Assembly: GCA_050084985.1 (NCBI GenBank)
Contig: JBITNC010000001.1
Location: 101,308,001 to 101,372,000, forward strand
Direction of reading: 5' to 3'
Source: Nageia nagi
Taxonomy: Eukaryota; Pinophyta
Length of the DNA: 64,000 nt
The position numbers and the translations under genes were made by a program. Positions 32,704 to 44,889 of the stretch are shown piece after piece. The first letter of the stretch is position 1. Each line of letters begins with the position of its first letter. The notes beneath the pieces are model-generated. The model saw only the letters and a list, made by a program, of their open reading frames with translations, did not search any database and was not told the DNA's origin.

Positions 32704-35650
32704 TGTTGTGCCTACACAACACACCCAAAATGTTCGTAATTTTGAGGACCCACTTTTGAGCTAAGGTTGTTGGGATGAATATTTTCTACTCAAATTTGAT
32801 GTTTTTTGACCAATTGGAGGTATAAGTGGCTAAACTATGCATACTCTAGCAGAATCATGAATGAGAATTTTTCTAAGTCATGAGCGCATGTTTTCTAATG
32901 AGTGCAAAAGCACTCACTCAAAACAGTGTGACTGGGTAAAAATCTGCATTTTCACAATATAATCATGCATTTTCAGGTCTATAATTATGCATTTTCATGT
33001 CAACTCGTCACTCCATCATCATAAGACAAGGTGCATACAACATCTTCATGCATTTGGGGATCATTTTGGAGAAAATTGGCTAAGTGTTTGCTCTGAGGGC
33101 ACCATTTTTGTGTAGTGAAAAAAGGACTCATCCAAAAACGATGCGACCAAGCAATAGAAGGCATTTGGAACTTAGAAAAATATTGAGTATGCTTGGGTGC
33201 ATCATTTCAAATCAATGCAAAAGCACTCACTCAAAATAGTTCGACTAGGTAAAAATCAGCATTTTCATAGTAAAATCATGTATTTTCAAGTCTAAAATTA
33301 TGCATTTTCATGTCAATTGGTCATTTCATCATCATCAAACAAGGTGCATATGTCATTTCCATGCATTTTGAGATCATTCTAGCTCATTTTGAAAAACAAT
33401 TGGCTAAGCGTTTACCTGGGGCACCATTTTGTGTAGTGGAAAAGGACTCCCTCAAAATGGTGCAAGCAGATGAGAGAAGGCATCTGGGACTTAGAAAATT
33501 GGCTAAGTACATGGGTGCACCATTTCAAGTGTGTGCAAAAGCATTCCTCCAAAATGGTGCGACCAACTCTGGAGGCATAATTTGTTTTAAGGCATGGAAA
33601 AGCACTACTTTGTTTTGGTGCAATTGGGCATGGTCTCCATAGAGTGAAAAAGCACTGACTCAAAACGGTGCGACCAGCCTTGAGGGGGCTAAAAATGGCT
33701 AAGTCATTGAGAAATTGAGCATACAGTAGGGAGTAGACAAGCTTCCTCACATGCATTGGACCACTTTTTGCACTAGTCGGCATGTGACACCTAACCATTG
33801 AAGGCTGCATACAAGTTCATTTTGCATCCTTGATCACTTCATTTTCATGTGGCATTTGGTTCTACTGAAGTGCAAAAGCACTCACCTAAAACAATGTGCC
33901 CACCATCATTTCTGCATTTGATGTCATTCTTTTGCATTGGCATTCATGGTTGAGTAATTCAAGTCCAAGAACAATTGGGCATAGGTTTTTCAAGTAGTGC
34001 AAAAGCACTCCTCCAAAACAGTGTGATTGAGCATGCTTTTCATTGAGTGCAAAAGTATTCCTCCAAAACGGTGTGCCCATGTGCAAAAGCACCCACTCAA
34101 AATGGTGCGACCAAATTTGGAGGCATAATTTTTCTAAGGCATGGAAAAGCACTACTCTGTTTTGATGTGATTGGGCATGGTTTTCATGGGTTGAAAAAGC
34201 ACTCACTCAAAACGGTGCACCCATGATTCTGTAAGTGCAATTTTTGGAGAATTTTCTAAGTGCCAACAGTATCTGGAACATGCAGCAAGCATCAAAAAGA
34301 AAAAAAATCACTAAATGCTAACGCACATGGTTTCACATAATTGCAAAAAGCACTAACCTAAAAAGGTGTGCCCAACCTTCTAAATACATTTTTTTGGGAA
34401 AATTTTCTAAATGTACAAGACACATGGTGATTTGCATTAACAGTGGAAAATTTGACTAAGTACACACATGTGAGCATGCTTTTCATTGAGTTCAAAAACA
34501 CTCCTTCAAAATGGTGCGACTGGGCATGCTTTCCAAGCAATGCAAAAGTACTCCTCCAAAATGGTGTGCCCATGTGCAAAAGCACACCTCCAAAATGGTG
34601 TGCCCATGTACAAAACACACTCCACCAAAACAGTACGACTGGGCATGCTTTCCAAGTAGTGCAAAAGCCCTCCACCAAAACGGTGTGACTAGGCATGCTT
34701 TCCAAGCAGTGCAAAAGCACTCCTCCAAAACGGTGTGACTGGGCATGCTTTCCAGGCAGTGCAAAAGCACTCCTCCAAAACAGTGCAGCCATGTGCAAAA
34801 GCACCCATTCAAAATGGTGCGACCAAATTTGGAGGCATAATTTTTCAAAGGCATGGAAAAGCACTACTCTGTTTTGATGCGACTAGCAATGGTTTTCATG
34901 GGGTGAAAAAGAACTCATTCAAAATGGTGCACCCATGATTCTATAAGTGCAATTTTTTGAGAATGTTTCTAAGTACCAAGAGTATCTGGTACATGCAACA
35001 AAGTTGGCTTTAGGCATCAAAAGAAAAAAAAATCATTGAGTGCTAAGACGCACGGTTTCACATAAGTGCAAAAAGCACTAACCTAAAAAGGTGTGCCCAA
35101 CCTTCTGAATGCATTTTTTCTGGGAAAATTTTCTAAGTGTACAAGACACATGGTGATCTACATTAACAGTGGAAAATTTGACTAAGTAAACACATGAGAA
35201 CATGCTTTTCATTGAGTTAAAAAGCACTCCTTCAAAACGGTGCGACTGGGCATGCTTTCCAAGTAGTGCAAAAGCACTCCTCCAAAACGGTTTACAAAAG
35301 GCACTCCTCCAAAGTAGTGTTTCCATGTACAAAAGCACTCCGCCAGAACGGTGCAATTGGGCATGCTTTCCAAGCAGTGCAAAAGCACTCCTCCCAAACT
35401 GTGAGACTGGGCATGCTTTCCAAGAAGTGCAAAAGCACCCACTCAAAACAATGCGACCAACTCTAAGGAGCATCATTTCCAAGGCATGAAAAAGCACTCC
35501 TCCAAAACAGTGTGCCCATGTGCAAAAGCACTCCTCCAAAACAGTGCGCCCATGTACAAAAAGAACTCCACTTCACATGTGCAACCAAGCTTGGAAGACA
35601 ATTTTTGAGTAATCATTTTGGCTAAGTCCCCTTGTGTGCACCATTTCATT
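32704..35650 (+). mobile_element. U3 part of a second TGTTGTG-family LTR, plus strand, truncated
   Basis: Begins TGTTGTGCCTACACAACA and continues CACCCAAAAT...TTTTGAGGACCC, matching the reversed start of the solo LTR (28503-28520 and inward) through about 55 bases. The rest of U3 is occupied by a different tandem array (33180-35570). I see no TATA or R-U5 region downstream and no repeat of the left flank GAGCC, so the 3' end is missing or unrecognisable. Confidence 0.6.
33180..35575. repeat. Satellite-like array of 50- and 34-bp units with a 712-bp higher-order repeat
   Basis: The core word is GTGCAAAAGCACTCCTCC then AAAACGGTG. Long units (50 bp) add (C/T)GACTGGGCATGCTTTCC-AAGCA; short units (34 bp) add TGCCCATGT. 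The clearest run is 34500-34800. A block starting GCACCCATGATTCT recurs at 34217 and 34929, offset 712 bp, carrying the same series of unit types plus a nonrepetitive middle, so whole segments were duplicated. The many ORFs here (e.g. CFPSSAKALLQNG, or its reverse HAQSHRFGGVLLHCLE) are repeat reads, not proteins. Confidence 0.88.
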
Positions 35651-37490
35651 GACTACAAATTTTTCAGCCCTGGACCCGCCACCACCTGTCAATCCATGAC
35701 TACGTTTTCCCTTGTCAATTGATGTTCCTTTTAGAAACCAATAATAGATACTATCTCAACCGAGTGGCCTCAACTTCGTAAATAATGGAGCTCATGCAAT
35801 GCAACAAACAATGAGAAGTACTGCCACAATACATCTTGATGGTATCGAGAAGTTTCTATTAGGTATTTTTCCTCCACGCTTGTAGATTTGAGCACAGGAA
35901 AAACAACCTTAAAGCCACTACTTGCAGAATACACTTAGAATGCTGATTTCCAAAGATCATGAACAGGTAACGGAATCAAAATAGTTTATGATCTGATTAT
36001 ATCACCCACTCAATTGTGAACACTTGTCCACCAATGTTTCTAGCATTGTTGTACCAATACTTGTATTGAGAGCTCAACAGGTGAGCAGAGTCATGAAAAA
36101 GATTTTTTTAGTTCTTCTATTTATGGTAGGATCTTAGATGTATTACAAGCTAAATTTCCATTTTTAAAATCTGAGGTTTAAAATTTATCTGGCATTTTGC
36201 ATGTGTTCTGAGATGTTAGAGTTTATCTACACCAATGTTTGAAGTTAACAGTGCAGAAATTCTAACATGGTAGCTTGTGTCCTTGAGTGGCGTATTAACT
36301 ATGAATCTTGGCTTTGTGGTTATATGCCCATCCTGTGGAATCTAGTTAAACAGTGTGGTGTCGATATCTTTGTGTCATTTGGTATTGCAAGTTATGTTTG
36401 GTCAACTTAGTGCTGCAATGAACTACATTAGGTGTGAGTGCAATCATTGTTATTTGTTAGCACTATTTCATCCAAATTTGGGTTGTTATTTCCATAAAGT
36501 TGGACTGTTGTGACCTCATAGTTCACCTCTCAACCCCTGCAAAAACTTCTGAAATCTGAAAATCCTAATCTTCGTTGGATTTAATATCATTAATAGCTGA
36601 AAACAACATAAAAGAAATCAAGGAAGAAGAAAACCTAGAAAATTGTGAAAGATGGGAACTCCCAAGATGATTAACTTGTTCTCATTAATTTCTATATAGA
36701 GAGTTACAAGTAACTTTTGATTTTCTAACTCCTACAAATGGACAAACAACTATTTGTCTTCCAACAGAGCAAAAAAGACAAATACTGTTTCTTACTCTAC
36801 AGATGGACAAAAGTGTATTCTAATGTCTACATATTTTTAATACTTGCTAATATAAAACAAGTTGAGAACACTGAATTTGACCATTGTTCCCAACACATTC
36901 ATAAATGATTTCCATTTATTTTTGTAACTGTTAGTGGAAGTAATCACATGTTGATGTTCACAAAATCTGTACGGGGAGCTTTTGTAGGACAGAAAACTGC
37001 TTTTCAATTACCTAAACGGATAGTTGTGACCTTGACATAGTACCAGAAGGTCAAAATTGCAAATTCACAAATTCTACAGACAACATAATCCTCATCATAT
37101 TCAACAATGTACTATAGTAAAATGTATGAAAAATCTTGACAAAGGACCCATTATATAAGTTACTCAATTACGGGTCCATAAGATTGATTGGTAGATAATA
37201 AAGGCATATTGGAATTATTTTCAAGCAGAACCACCTCACTGAGTAGTTGCTTGAACAATTTCATATCAATTACATATCTATAATGCTATCCATTGGTCTA
37301 ACCATATGACTTCATCAACGTCAATGTGCACATAGTTACCTTGCATCAAAGTTAAGTAACCAAGCATTATTTGATGTTTGTTGTTGCTAAAAAAAGCACC
37401 CTACAAGGATTTAGAAAAAGAAATCATACAGGACACAAAAAACTAAGAGTTTCACAAACTGGGATTTAAACGTAAGTTCTTCAACCAACT
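35650..37490. other. Right part of giant intron 2, no element recognised
   Basis: AT-rich, apparently low-repeat DNA running up to the exon 2 donor at 37586. No coding similarity was found on either strand. Confidence 0.4.
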
Positions 37491-37586
37491 AGCTTAGAAT
37501 TCTTTTCTTACAAAAAAATTTCCCAATTTCTTATGTTTGATAGAAACTAAAAAAGAGCATAATACAGGTAGACTGGGATTTGGTAC

Positions 37587-37702
37587 CTTATACACGCTGC
37601 CAAAACCACCTTGTCCTATTTTTCTCGCTGGATGGAAAAAGTTTGTTGCATAATCCAATTCGTCGTAAGAGTAAAATTTGATAGTTGGAAGTCTTGAAAA
37701 AA
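37587..37702 (-). CDS. Kinase exon 2 (juxtamembrane and glycine loop)
   Basis: 116 bp, phase 1 to phase 0. Acceptor CCACAAG before 37702 and donor GTACC after 37587. It encodes FSRLPTIKFYSYDELDYATN then FFHPARKIGQGGFGSVYK. The F.Y.EL..AT..F.....IG.GGFG.VYK wording is the standard opening of plant RLK/RLCK kinase domains, with the nucleotide-binding GQGGFG. The exon ends exactly after VYK, where this kinase group has a conserved intron. The next exon in the message is 22 kb to the left. Confidence 0.87.
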
Positions 37703-37931
37703 CTTGTGGCATGAGAAAATTACAAAAATAAGACCAATCATTATATGGTTAATATGATAAGAACAGATTTAATAAATATAAAATGTTTTGGTGGCACAGG
37801 ATTTAGATATTTTGATGTTCATCTAACAAATAAGAAAAAACCTTACCACCTGGTACCACATCTGACAGCTAAAGATCTAATGTTCTTCAGGTTATATTTA
37901 TCTATATAATGAAGTGTCACATAGGTCTTAC

Positions 37932-38013
37932 CATCTCCTATTGCATCAGATGTTGATATTTTTCCCTTTGTTCTATTCCTCTTGAAAAGGGCATCAAAAC
38001 AGCAAAAATTCAT
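37932..38013 (-). CDS. Kinase exon 1 (start codon)
   Basis: 82 bp, ending in phase 1 at a GTAAG donor (complement of 37927-37931). ATG is the complement of 38011-38013 and gives MNFCCFDALFKRNRTKGKIS. The N-terminus has two adjacent cysteines followed by a basic stretch, with no signal peptide or membrane segment, so S-acylation at the plasma membrane is possible as in many RLCKs (inference). A TGCTTGCAG acceptor-like site lies two bases before the ATG, suggesting that the 5' UTR is spliced and that an upstream noncoding exon exists. Confidence 0.72.
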
Positions 38014-38299
38014 AGCTGCAAGCATGTAAAATTGTGGTAACACTTATTGATGGTATTTTGGAAGTAAGTAGAATCCTGCAAGAGAATGAAAGATATGAAA
38101 TACCAACATAGAGAGAAGAATATATAAAGAACAACTTCTAAATACTAAAGACATGCATTATCTAAAAATGTGCATAGGCAAGAAACCAGCAGTTTACTTC
38201 AAAAGCTAATTTAAAAACTCAAATGAAGATGGCATAAAAAACTATTACCAAGCATACATAGTTTTCCTAGCTAAATACAATGCAATCCCAATTTAATAG

Positions 38300-38990
38300 T
38301 GTAGACACTTAAAATTGCATTTTAACTATCTACAATGACTTTATTTTGGTGATTTATGTAAAAATAGAAATTTGGGCCTATTTTGGGTTGTTCTAGGCTA
38401 ATTTACATGATATTTTCTAGTTTAGAGTTATGTGCAAATTGTTTTAGGGATCCACTCCTTTTTTCTTGACTTGACAATTATCTGATTTCCATGCAAGGTG
38501 CACTCATATGTAATCTTAAATCACTGTAAGAAGCTGAGCCATGCCTCCTGAAACTGATGCAACCCAAAATGATGAACTAGTGTTGTAGCGCATCATTCCA
38601 AAATGTCTAGTGTTCTAGATTGTCGTCCCAAAGAACAATCGTTATGGACCTAGCATTATGTGACCTACAGTTGGCCTTGGTCTTTGTAGAATGTCCACAC
38701 ATCAATTCAAAGCAAAATCTTGCCTGAAAATCCAAATCTTCATCAATTCTAATATATAAAAAAGGATAGAATCATTTTCAAAATAATCTTCAAGATTATC
38801 ATTTCCAGAATCATTAAGATCCATCAGCTTGCTACATATAGTATATACCCTACAATATCACAAGTTTTCTGCCAAGAAGCTTCCAACCCTCCACCCTCTA
38901 GATAAGTCTTCTCTATATCTCCCTTTGTTATTTATGCAATCGTTTGACTTCCTAGATCCAATTTTGCATATTGATATAAATCAAGGTTAC
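38300..38990 (+). repeat. Plus-strand LTR, TGTAGRCACTTAAAA family, copy 3
   Basis: Begins TGTAGACACTTAAAATTGCA and shares with copy 2 the blocks CTTCAAGATTA...CATTTCCAGAATCA and CCTCTAGATAAGTCTTCT. The 3' end is not clean; homology fades by about 38990. Only ~290 bp upstream of the kinase start codon, so it may contribute to or disrupt the gene's 5' intron. Confidence 0.6.
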
Positions 38991-38999
38991 ATGGGAATG

Positions 39000-39440
39000 T
39001 TTCCCCCACCTTGTGGAGGCCATCCCCATTCCCCTAGCATCCCCAAATTGAGGGAATGACAAGGGAGATGTCTCCTTGTCATCTCTGGCTGGAGCTGTCT
39101 GTCCTACACAGTTTTAGGAATGGCCAGGTGAATTGGGAATGTCCCCGATTCATCACCCCAAAAGGGTGACAATTCAAGTACTGCTAGCCAACCCCAGGAT
39201 GATCAATCATACCTAGCTATCAATTTAAGACAAAAAAACAAAAGAAAATATTTCAAAAAACCTAATGAAAAAACTTCAAAACAAGCAAGGGAACTAAAAG
39301 ACACTCATTCAAGGACAAAATACTAGCAAGAAGGAGCGCTTAATTCAAGGAGACAAGGAGGACTCTCATTCAAGGAGGCAAGGAGATCTCTTATTAAAGC
39401 AACAAGAAGAACATATTTGGTATTTTAAAGTTCTTTACTT
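39000..39440. other. GC-richer block and AAGGAG-type repeats, no gene
   Basis: 39000-39180 is unusually GC-rich for the window (CCCCCACCTTGTGGAGG, GGGAATGTCCCCG). 39300-39400 has three loose copies of CATTCAAGGAG(G/A)CAAGGAG. It is probably the 5' part of the hAT-like element that follows. Confidence 0.4.
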
Positions 39441-39539
39441 TTTTACCCTCCAAAGTCTCATTTTCTTTTTAGCTTTGCCTTTTATCAAACTTCAAAATGA
39501 GCAACAAAGTATAAACCAAATGATGTTGAAGTTAAGAAA

Positions 39540-40140
39540 AGTGCTAATGTTAAAGATCCTATTTCCTCAAGCCAACCATCATACCAGCCTTCAATAAGGG
39601 GCAATGGCTACAATGAAGAAAATCCATTTGCATGCCCCTCAGCATTGCTTAAAAGATATGCTAAGGGAACCCCACTTGTACTTTATCATAAACCTTGTTA
39701 AAGGAAAAAAAAGTACATGAAAATATCAATGCCACATTTGCAAACTGACATTTAGAGGCAGCTATACAAGGATAGAGTCCCATCTCACAAATACACCAAG
39801 ATTGGGATTTACGGTTTGTGAAGGAATGCACTGAATGGAAAGAGTAGAAACAACTAGGCTTGTCCAATATGCTGAGCTTAGAGTGTTGGTTCATCCAATT
39901 ATTGAAAGCAATAGTTCGATTTTGGTTGCACATACGAGTTTCCATGGTGCTACAAAGAGAGAAGAATCTCCTTTTACCATGCCACCACTACCTACAAGAA
40001 AAAAGTCTCCTACAATTTCAAATATATTGAATGGGCAAACAAATGAAGAAGCGGATGATACCATAGGTCAACTATTCTTTGTACATGGGTTGCCCTTTCA
40101 TATTGCATGATCCCCCTAATTTAAAAAGGCATCCACACAT
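39540..40140 (+). pseudogene. hAT-type transposase remnant with BED finger, copy upstream of kinase
   Basis: Plus strand, frame-shifted pieces: CHICKLTFRGSYTRIESHL (39727-39790), a BED finger of the F.GSYTRIK.HL type, then GFTVCEGMH. A second frame (39835-40110) reads KKSPTISNILNGQTNEEADD and IGQLFFVHGLPFHIA, equivalent to the hAT I...F...GLPF.LA motif after the finger. A stop follows HIA and the homology decays. Inactive. It lies in the presumed 5' region of the kinase gene, in the opposite orientation. Confidence 0.65.
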
Positions 40141-40149
40141 TATAGGATA

Positions 40150-41800
40150 AGTAGATAAATGTATTGACAATGCCTTCAAAAGAATTTACTGCTAGTCCAT
40201 ATCTGTTGCAAGTAAACCACTTCAGTGGCTGAAATCTCTATGGGAATATTTGCAGTCTCTCCTCTGCATTTATTTTAGTTGCATGCATAAAAGCACTTAC
40301 TGTATATGTACCTCTGGATTGAGATATTTGGAATTTTTTAGGTTGTTCTTATATATGTTTTCTCTTTATTTACTCATCAGACGTTATGGGTGACATGTTT
40401 AGGATACCTTAAACTTGCCGTTTTCTAGAAAGAGGAATTGAAAAAATGTGATGTAGAACATTATCCGTTACAGGAAGGTAAATTCCCCATGTTGGCCACA
40501 TAAAAAACATATTTACCTGGTGCTCAGACCAAGGTTTTTTACACAGCCAACTCATACAACAGTTGCACTCACATTGTACATATTTGGTCTCTAATGCATA
40601 TACCTTTGCTCGACTCACTACTCACGGGGTAGGGCATTGATGTTATGTCAATTTCCTGCAAGGGACTTGTAAATATGGCTTACATTATTTACATACACCA
40701 TTTGTATATATCACACATTGTTATTTATAAATCATAAATACATTTGTTTGATGTGTGTTGGGAGTTCAAGGGTTCTTTTGCATAGCAAATGGAAATTAGA
40801 GGCACAAGATTTAGTAACTACATATAACCATCATGCATCACAGCCATAGTTTTTCTAATCTCACCTGCTAGAAGGTGACAGGAATTGGATACGTGAGGAG
40901 ATCTTATGTGCCCGTACAAGTGTGAGCCTGTGAGGTATATATGCTACCATGACAAATATGGAATGGAATGAAAATACTGTCAACCTTGGAAACATGACTC
41001 CTATGGAACATTTGTGCTTTTCGCTGCCCAGTTTATGTTATGGTGTAATAAATGTGCTACATGATGGATTGCATGTCCCTAGGTTTGATTAGGATTGCAT
41101 CACATTAACTGTTCTACTACAAAAATCTTATTTTATTCTATGATCATGCTCTATAATATTAAATAATGTAATGAATATTGTTTTGTGGTTGGAGTGTTTT
41201 GATTGAAGTAGTTGGTAAAAATTATCTGTCAATTGAATAGCTATCAGTAGTGGAACTGTTATCAGTTACAGTTATTCATTATGCAACCCCCATATGCAGT
41301 AATAATATCACCCATATATATTTCAAAATACTACAAACATGCAGAATCTAAATTGCCTCCAACATTTCTATAAGTGGTATCAAATCCAATCGAAAAGCAA
41401 GGCACCATCTATAGGAGATAAGGACACCATTTTTAACTTTCTGCATTCAACGGAGTCTAACATAGTTGCCTTCCACAGCCAAATATGGAATCTGTGTAGA
41501 ACAGAGCCAAGAAGACAAAAATTTCAGATGTGAAGAACAGGCATAGATGCCAAGAACAATTGTAATCCATCTTGGGATAAAGGACCTGTATATTCCATAA
41601 AATCCAGAGAAAAAAAAGAGGAGGAAGACATACCATCTACTTTATACAGTTTGTACTGTCAAACAGTCAACATATCAATAACAGGAAAAGACTCCTTTGC
41701 CTGTTTCAGACAAGATGACAGGAGCTACCTGACATAATTGCATCAATCCTGACAAACTACAGACTAAAAATTCAACAACATAACATACTCTTCAACTTCA
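40150..41800. other. No gene recognised
   Basis: Apparently single-copy AT-rich DNA. Short ORFs (40409-40618, 41339-41533) show no domain and no sign of splicing. Confidence 0.35.
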
Positions 41801-41869
41801 AGGAGTACTAGGAAGTGAATTGTGGCATCCTGCTTCATTCCTCTGATCATTCATTCACTCATGGCCTAC

Positions 41870-42250
41870 CCTTTTGCAGAAGCCACTTATTTTGCCTTCT
41901 CCAGACGCCTTCTGTTTGCCACAGTATCGCCCACCAGCTCCAAACTTAGTCAAATTGATGTTACATTTGATTCCCAGGCCTTTGTATATTAATCGGAATT
42001 TGTCAGTGGCACGGACGGCAGAGATTATTATAATGTCCACCGACTAACATCGGGCCGGCATGAAGACGAAATTGTTGAATATAAAAATGTTTGATCCATC
42101 AGCCTGACATCCTGGGAAGACAGTTGTCATAGTTGGGTATCTTTTTAGGCTGTCCACTGTCCGGGAGCAATATTACATTCAAGGATTCTGTCTGCGCTGC
42201 CAGTTAGGCTTGCCTAGGTGGAATGACTTGTGAATTACAGGGCAGATGAA
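41870..42250 (-). promoter_or_regulatory. Candidate 5' noncoding exon/promoter of the kinase gene
   Basis: Clearly GC-richer than the intergenic DNA around it. On the minus strand CTGCAAAAGG is followed by GTAGGCC (donor at 41869-41868), and a TATAATAAT word lies upstream (complement of about 42030). The kinase's acceptor two bases before its ATG calls for such an exon. The 61-codon ORF inside (41855-42040, minus) has no domain. This is inference from composition and splice words only. Confidence 0.25.
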
Positions 42251-44460
42251 GAAGAACAGATGTGATTTATTTTTATATGTAAATTTTTATTTTTATATGT
42301 AAATTTGTATATCGAACTATGTTTCAGAGTGGAGTATTTCTGTCGTCAAAGTCATTGAGATCTTTAGTTTGATTTTTCCCCAACTTTTTTTATGGAGATC
42401 ATTTTTAGATTGAATTATGTTTACGTGGAGTATCTATGTGTCAAAGTCATATTTTATATCAAGAGATTTCAACATCTTTACTCTTTAATTATGTTAGATT
42501 CACATTTTTTATATTTTAGTTAAAAAAATTACATTAGAATATAATAATTTTATAATAGAATTTTTTTATTGGAGTTTTGTCTTTTGATATAGGATACCAT
42601 GAACTTTTAAGTATAGATTCGCAACTAAAGGGCATTCATGCTGTCGAAATTCATTCGAAGCACAACCCTAGCCTCATCCGTACCTACCATCAACTCAATA
42701 GAATTTTAAGTATGTTCCAATTTTTAGGTGCAAAGAGTTTTGAACCTAAACCTCAGCTTTGACCTCTCCAACTCCCCTATCCATCAACTCATTTATAATA
42801 GAATTTTGGTAATCAAACTCTTGCGTTGAAACATTTAAGTGATTATATTTAGATTAAGCTTTAAATTTTGATGGTATTCAATGATGATAGCAACGATGAT
42901 AATATCAAAATAAAATCAATAGATAGCATTGATAAATATTAAATCAAATTGATGATGATAAATATTAGATAAAGTTAATATCAAAATAAAAATGAATGAA
43001 AAATAATAATAAATATTTTATCAAATTCATTGTGATAAAAGCAAAGAGCATTAATATCAAATCAAAATCAATAGAAAGCAACAATAAATATCAAATCAAA
43101 ATCGATAGAAAGCAACAATAAATATCAAATCAAAATACCTTCCTATATAATATGCATATATGTATTTCAAGTACCTTAACTCTTCTCTTCATATCTAAAG
43201 GGAGGGTATAACATGATTATAGAAGAAGAAGAAAAGGTTGCATACAATTATGAGTATGTAAAGTATATTTAAGTAATATTTAAATATAGAGAGAGGATTA
43301 TTACATCATCCATTAATTTAAAATTGATTTTTCATTCTCATATAGATATTCTAATATTTTTATTTATTATTTTCAACCATAATAAATATTACACATTTAT
43401 TTGTTTAGATAAAGAGGGGTGGAGAAGTGATGGAAATGCTTTATTGAAGGTTAAAGTTCAAATTTCCTCATCTCTACATGGTAGAATAAGTAGAAACCCT
43501 ATAAATGCACATGTCAAGATCAATATAAGTCCTCTAAATCTTATAAATACTTCTTCATCACAACCTCTAAGTCAAAACCTATAAACCCCTAAAAAAAATC
43601 TACCATCTCAAAAAAAAATTACACACACACATATATATAATGAATGTATCATATAAAAATAAATACCATATCCTTCCTGTAAGATTAATGTACTTCTCAA
43701 TTTAAACCTTATTAACATCCACTTATCATACAAATCAAGAAAATACTAAATGTGCATATGTGTGGATTGATGGGCATGACATCATTTTAAATACATAATC
43801 ATGTCTATAAAAAATAATCTTAAATTGAACAAGATATTATAACTAAGATAAGAAGTAAAATGGTGACTCTAAGAAATATTGAGTAAAAATAAAATTTTGA
43901 TTACAATTTCAAGAGAATTATTTGTTTCACATATCATCCTTAGTCATTTAGGAAAAACAACATTCCAAGTATTATTTAATATAACAATAATCTTTATTAA
44001 GGATATATTTTGTTCACTATAAAATATTGTACTTTATTACATTCTTTATAAATATATGAGATATTAACTTTCGTAAAATATTTACTAATAAAGGGATCAT
44101 ATCCTATTTGCCTTTCAAAAGATTATTTATCATGAAGATAAAGCATTGGTAAATAGAAGTTAGTTGGTTTTCATTTAAAGTTCATCAATAACAAAATCTT
44201 TGTATAAATGTATTCATGTCCATGGTACAACAACCTATACTTAATATTATAAATTGATCTCTAGATAAATTTTGATAGGTCCTACAAACCATTGGGTTTA
44301 AAGGACATTAAAACACTTCATTCATTCATTTATATTATTTTTTCAATATTTTTTATCATTGTCATCATTTTTTATTTGGAAGGTAAATTAAAGTGGTTTT
44401 TTAGCACAAGGATCCAAAACCTATATTTACAACATTAGATTCATATATGTGTACATAAAT
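42250..44460. other. AT-rich intergenic DNA, no gene
   Basis: Holds an 18-bp duplication (TTATTTTTATATGTAAAT, about 42268-42306), the 34-bp repeat listed separately, and a short (AC)n(AT)n run near 43621. No coding signal was found. Confidence 0.45.
43050..43140. repeat. 34-bp tandem repeat, about 2.7 copies
   Basis: Units AAATATCAAATCAAAATC(A/G)A then TAGAAAGCAACAAT. Looser relatives extend back to about 42890. Confidence 0.8.
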
Positions 44461-44463
44461 CGA

Positions 44464-44718
44464 TGTTTGAAGAGATTGCAAAACCCAGATCAAGAGAGAT
44501 GAGAAAAATCACACATGTTACTTACATTAAACCTCTTGAATAATAGCATACAATGTACATGAATAAATAGTAGCAACATGAAATGATAGTTGTACGATCG
44601 AAATGAGATCAACCATAGGATCATAACAACATGACAACTCACAAACACTCTATCCGAGCTACTGAACTTAAGCTATCTAGATACCTAATAAAATAGGTAA
44701 TAATAAAATACTCTAACA
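44464..44718 (-). repeat. 3' LTR of outer copia element C (short, ~255 bp)
   Basis: Right end reads CTCTAACA followed by CTCCCTTAAG, i.e. in element sense AAGGGAG (PPT) then TGTTAGAGTATTTTA. The left limit at TGTTTGAAGAG (element-sense CAAACA) is a plausible TG...CA partner but is not confirmed by a second LTR or by a duplication. Confidence 0.45.
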
Positions 44719-44889
44719 CTCCCTTAAGTGATACTAAGGAGGAGCGTGGATAGCTAAGAAAATATGAGTCTTGACAACTAGGCCTAATATGGTACTCATG
44801 TGTAAAAAATGGCTATCACACAAAACACACAAAAAAAAATCTCTCATGTAGATGATGAAAAACCACATGGGAAAAAACCATCTTTCGAA

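Noticed and set aside
34358-35539. ORFs of 120-168 codons on the minus strand (34358-34864, 35078-35539) with repeated HAQSHRFGGVLLHCLE
   Set aside because: They are reads through the 50/34-bp tandem array; similar ORFs appear on the plus strand over the same DNA, and the period explains the openness.
40409-40618. 69-codon Cys/Trp-rich minus-strand ORF as a small secreted peptide
   Set aside because: No signal peptide, no conserved spacing of cysteines, no promoter or splice context.
43621-43641. (AC)n(AT)n microsatellite as a notable feature
   Set aside because: Very short and ordinary in AT-rich intergenic plant DNA.
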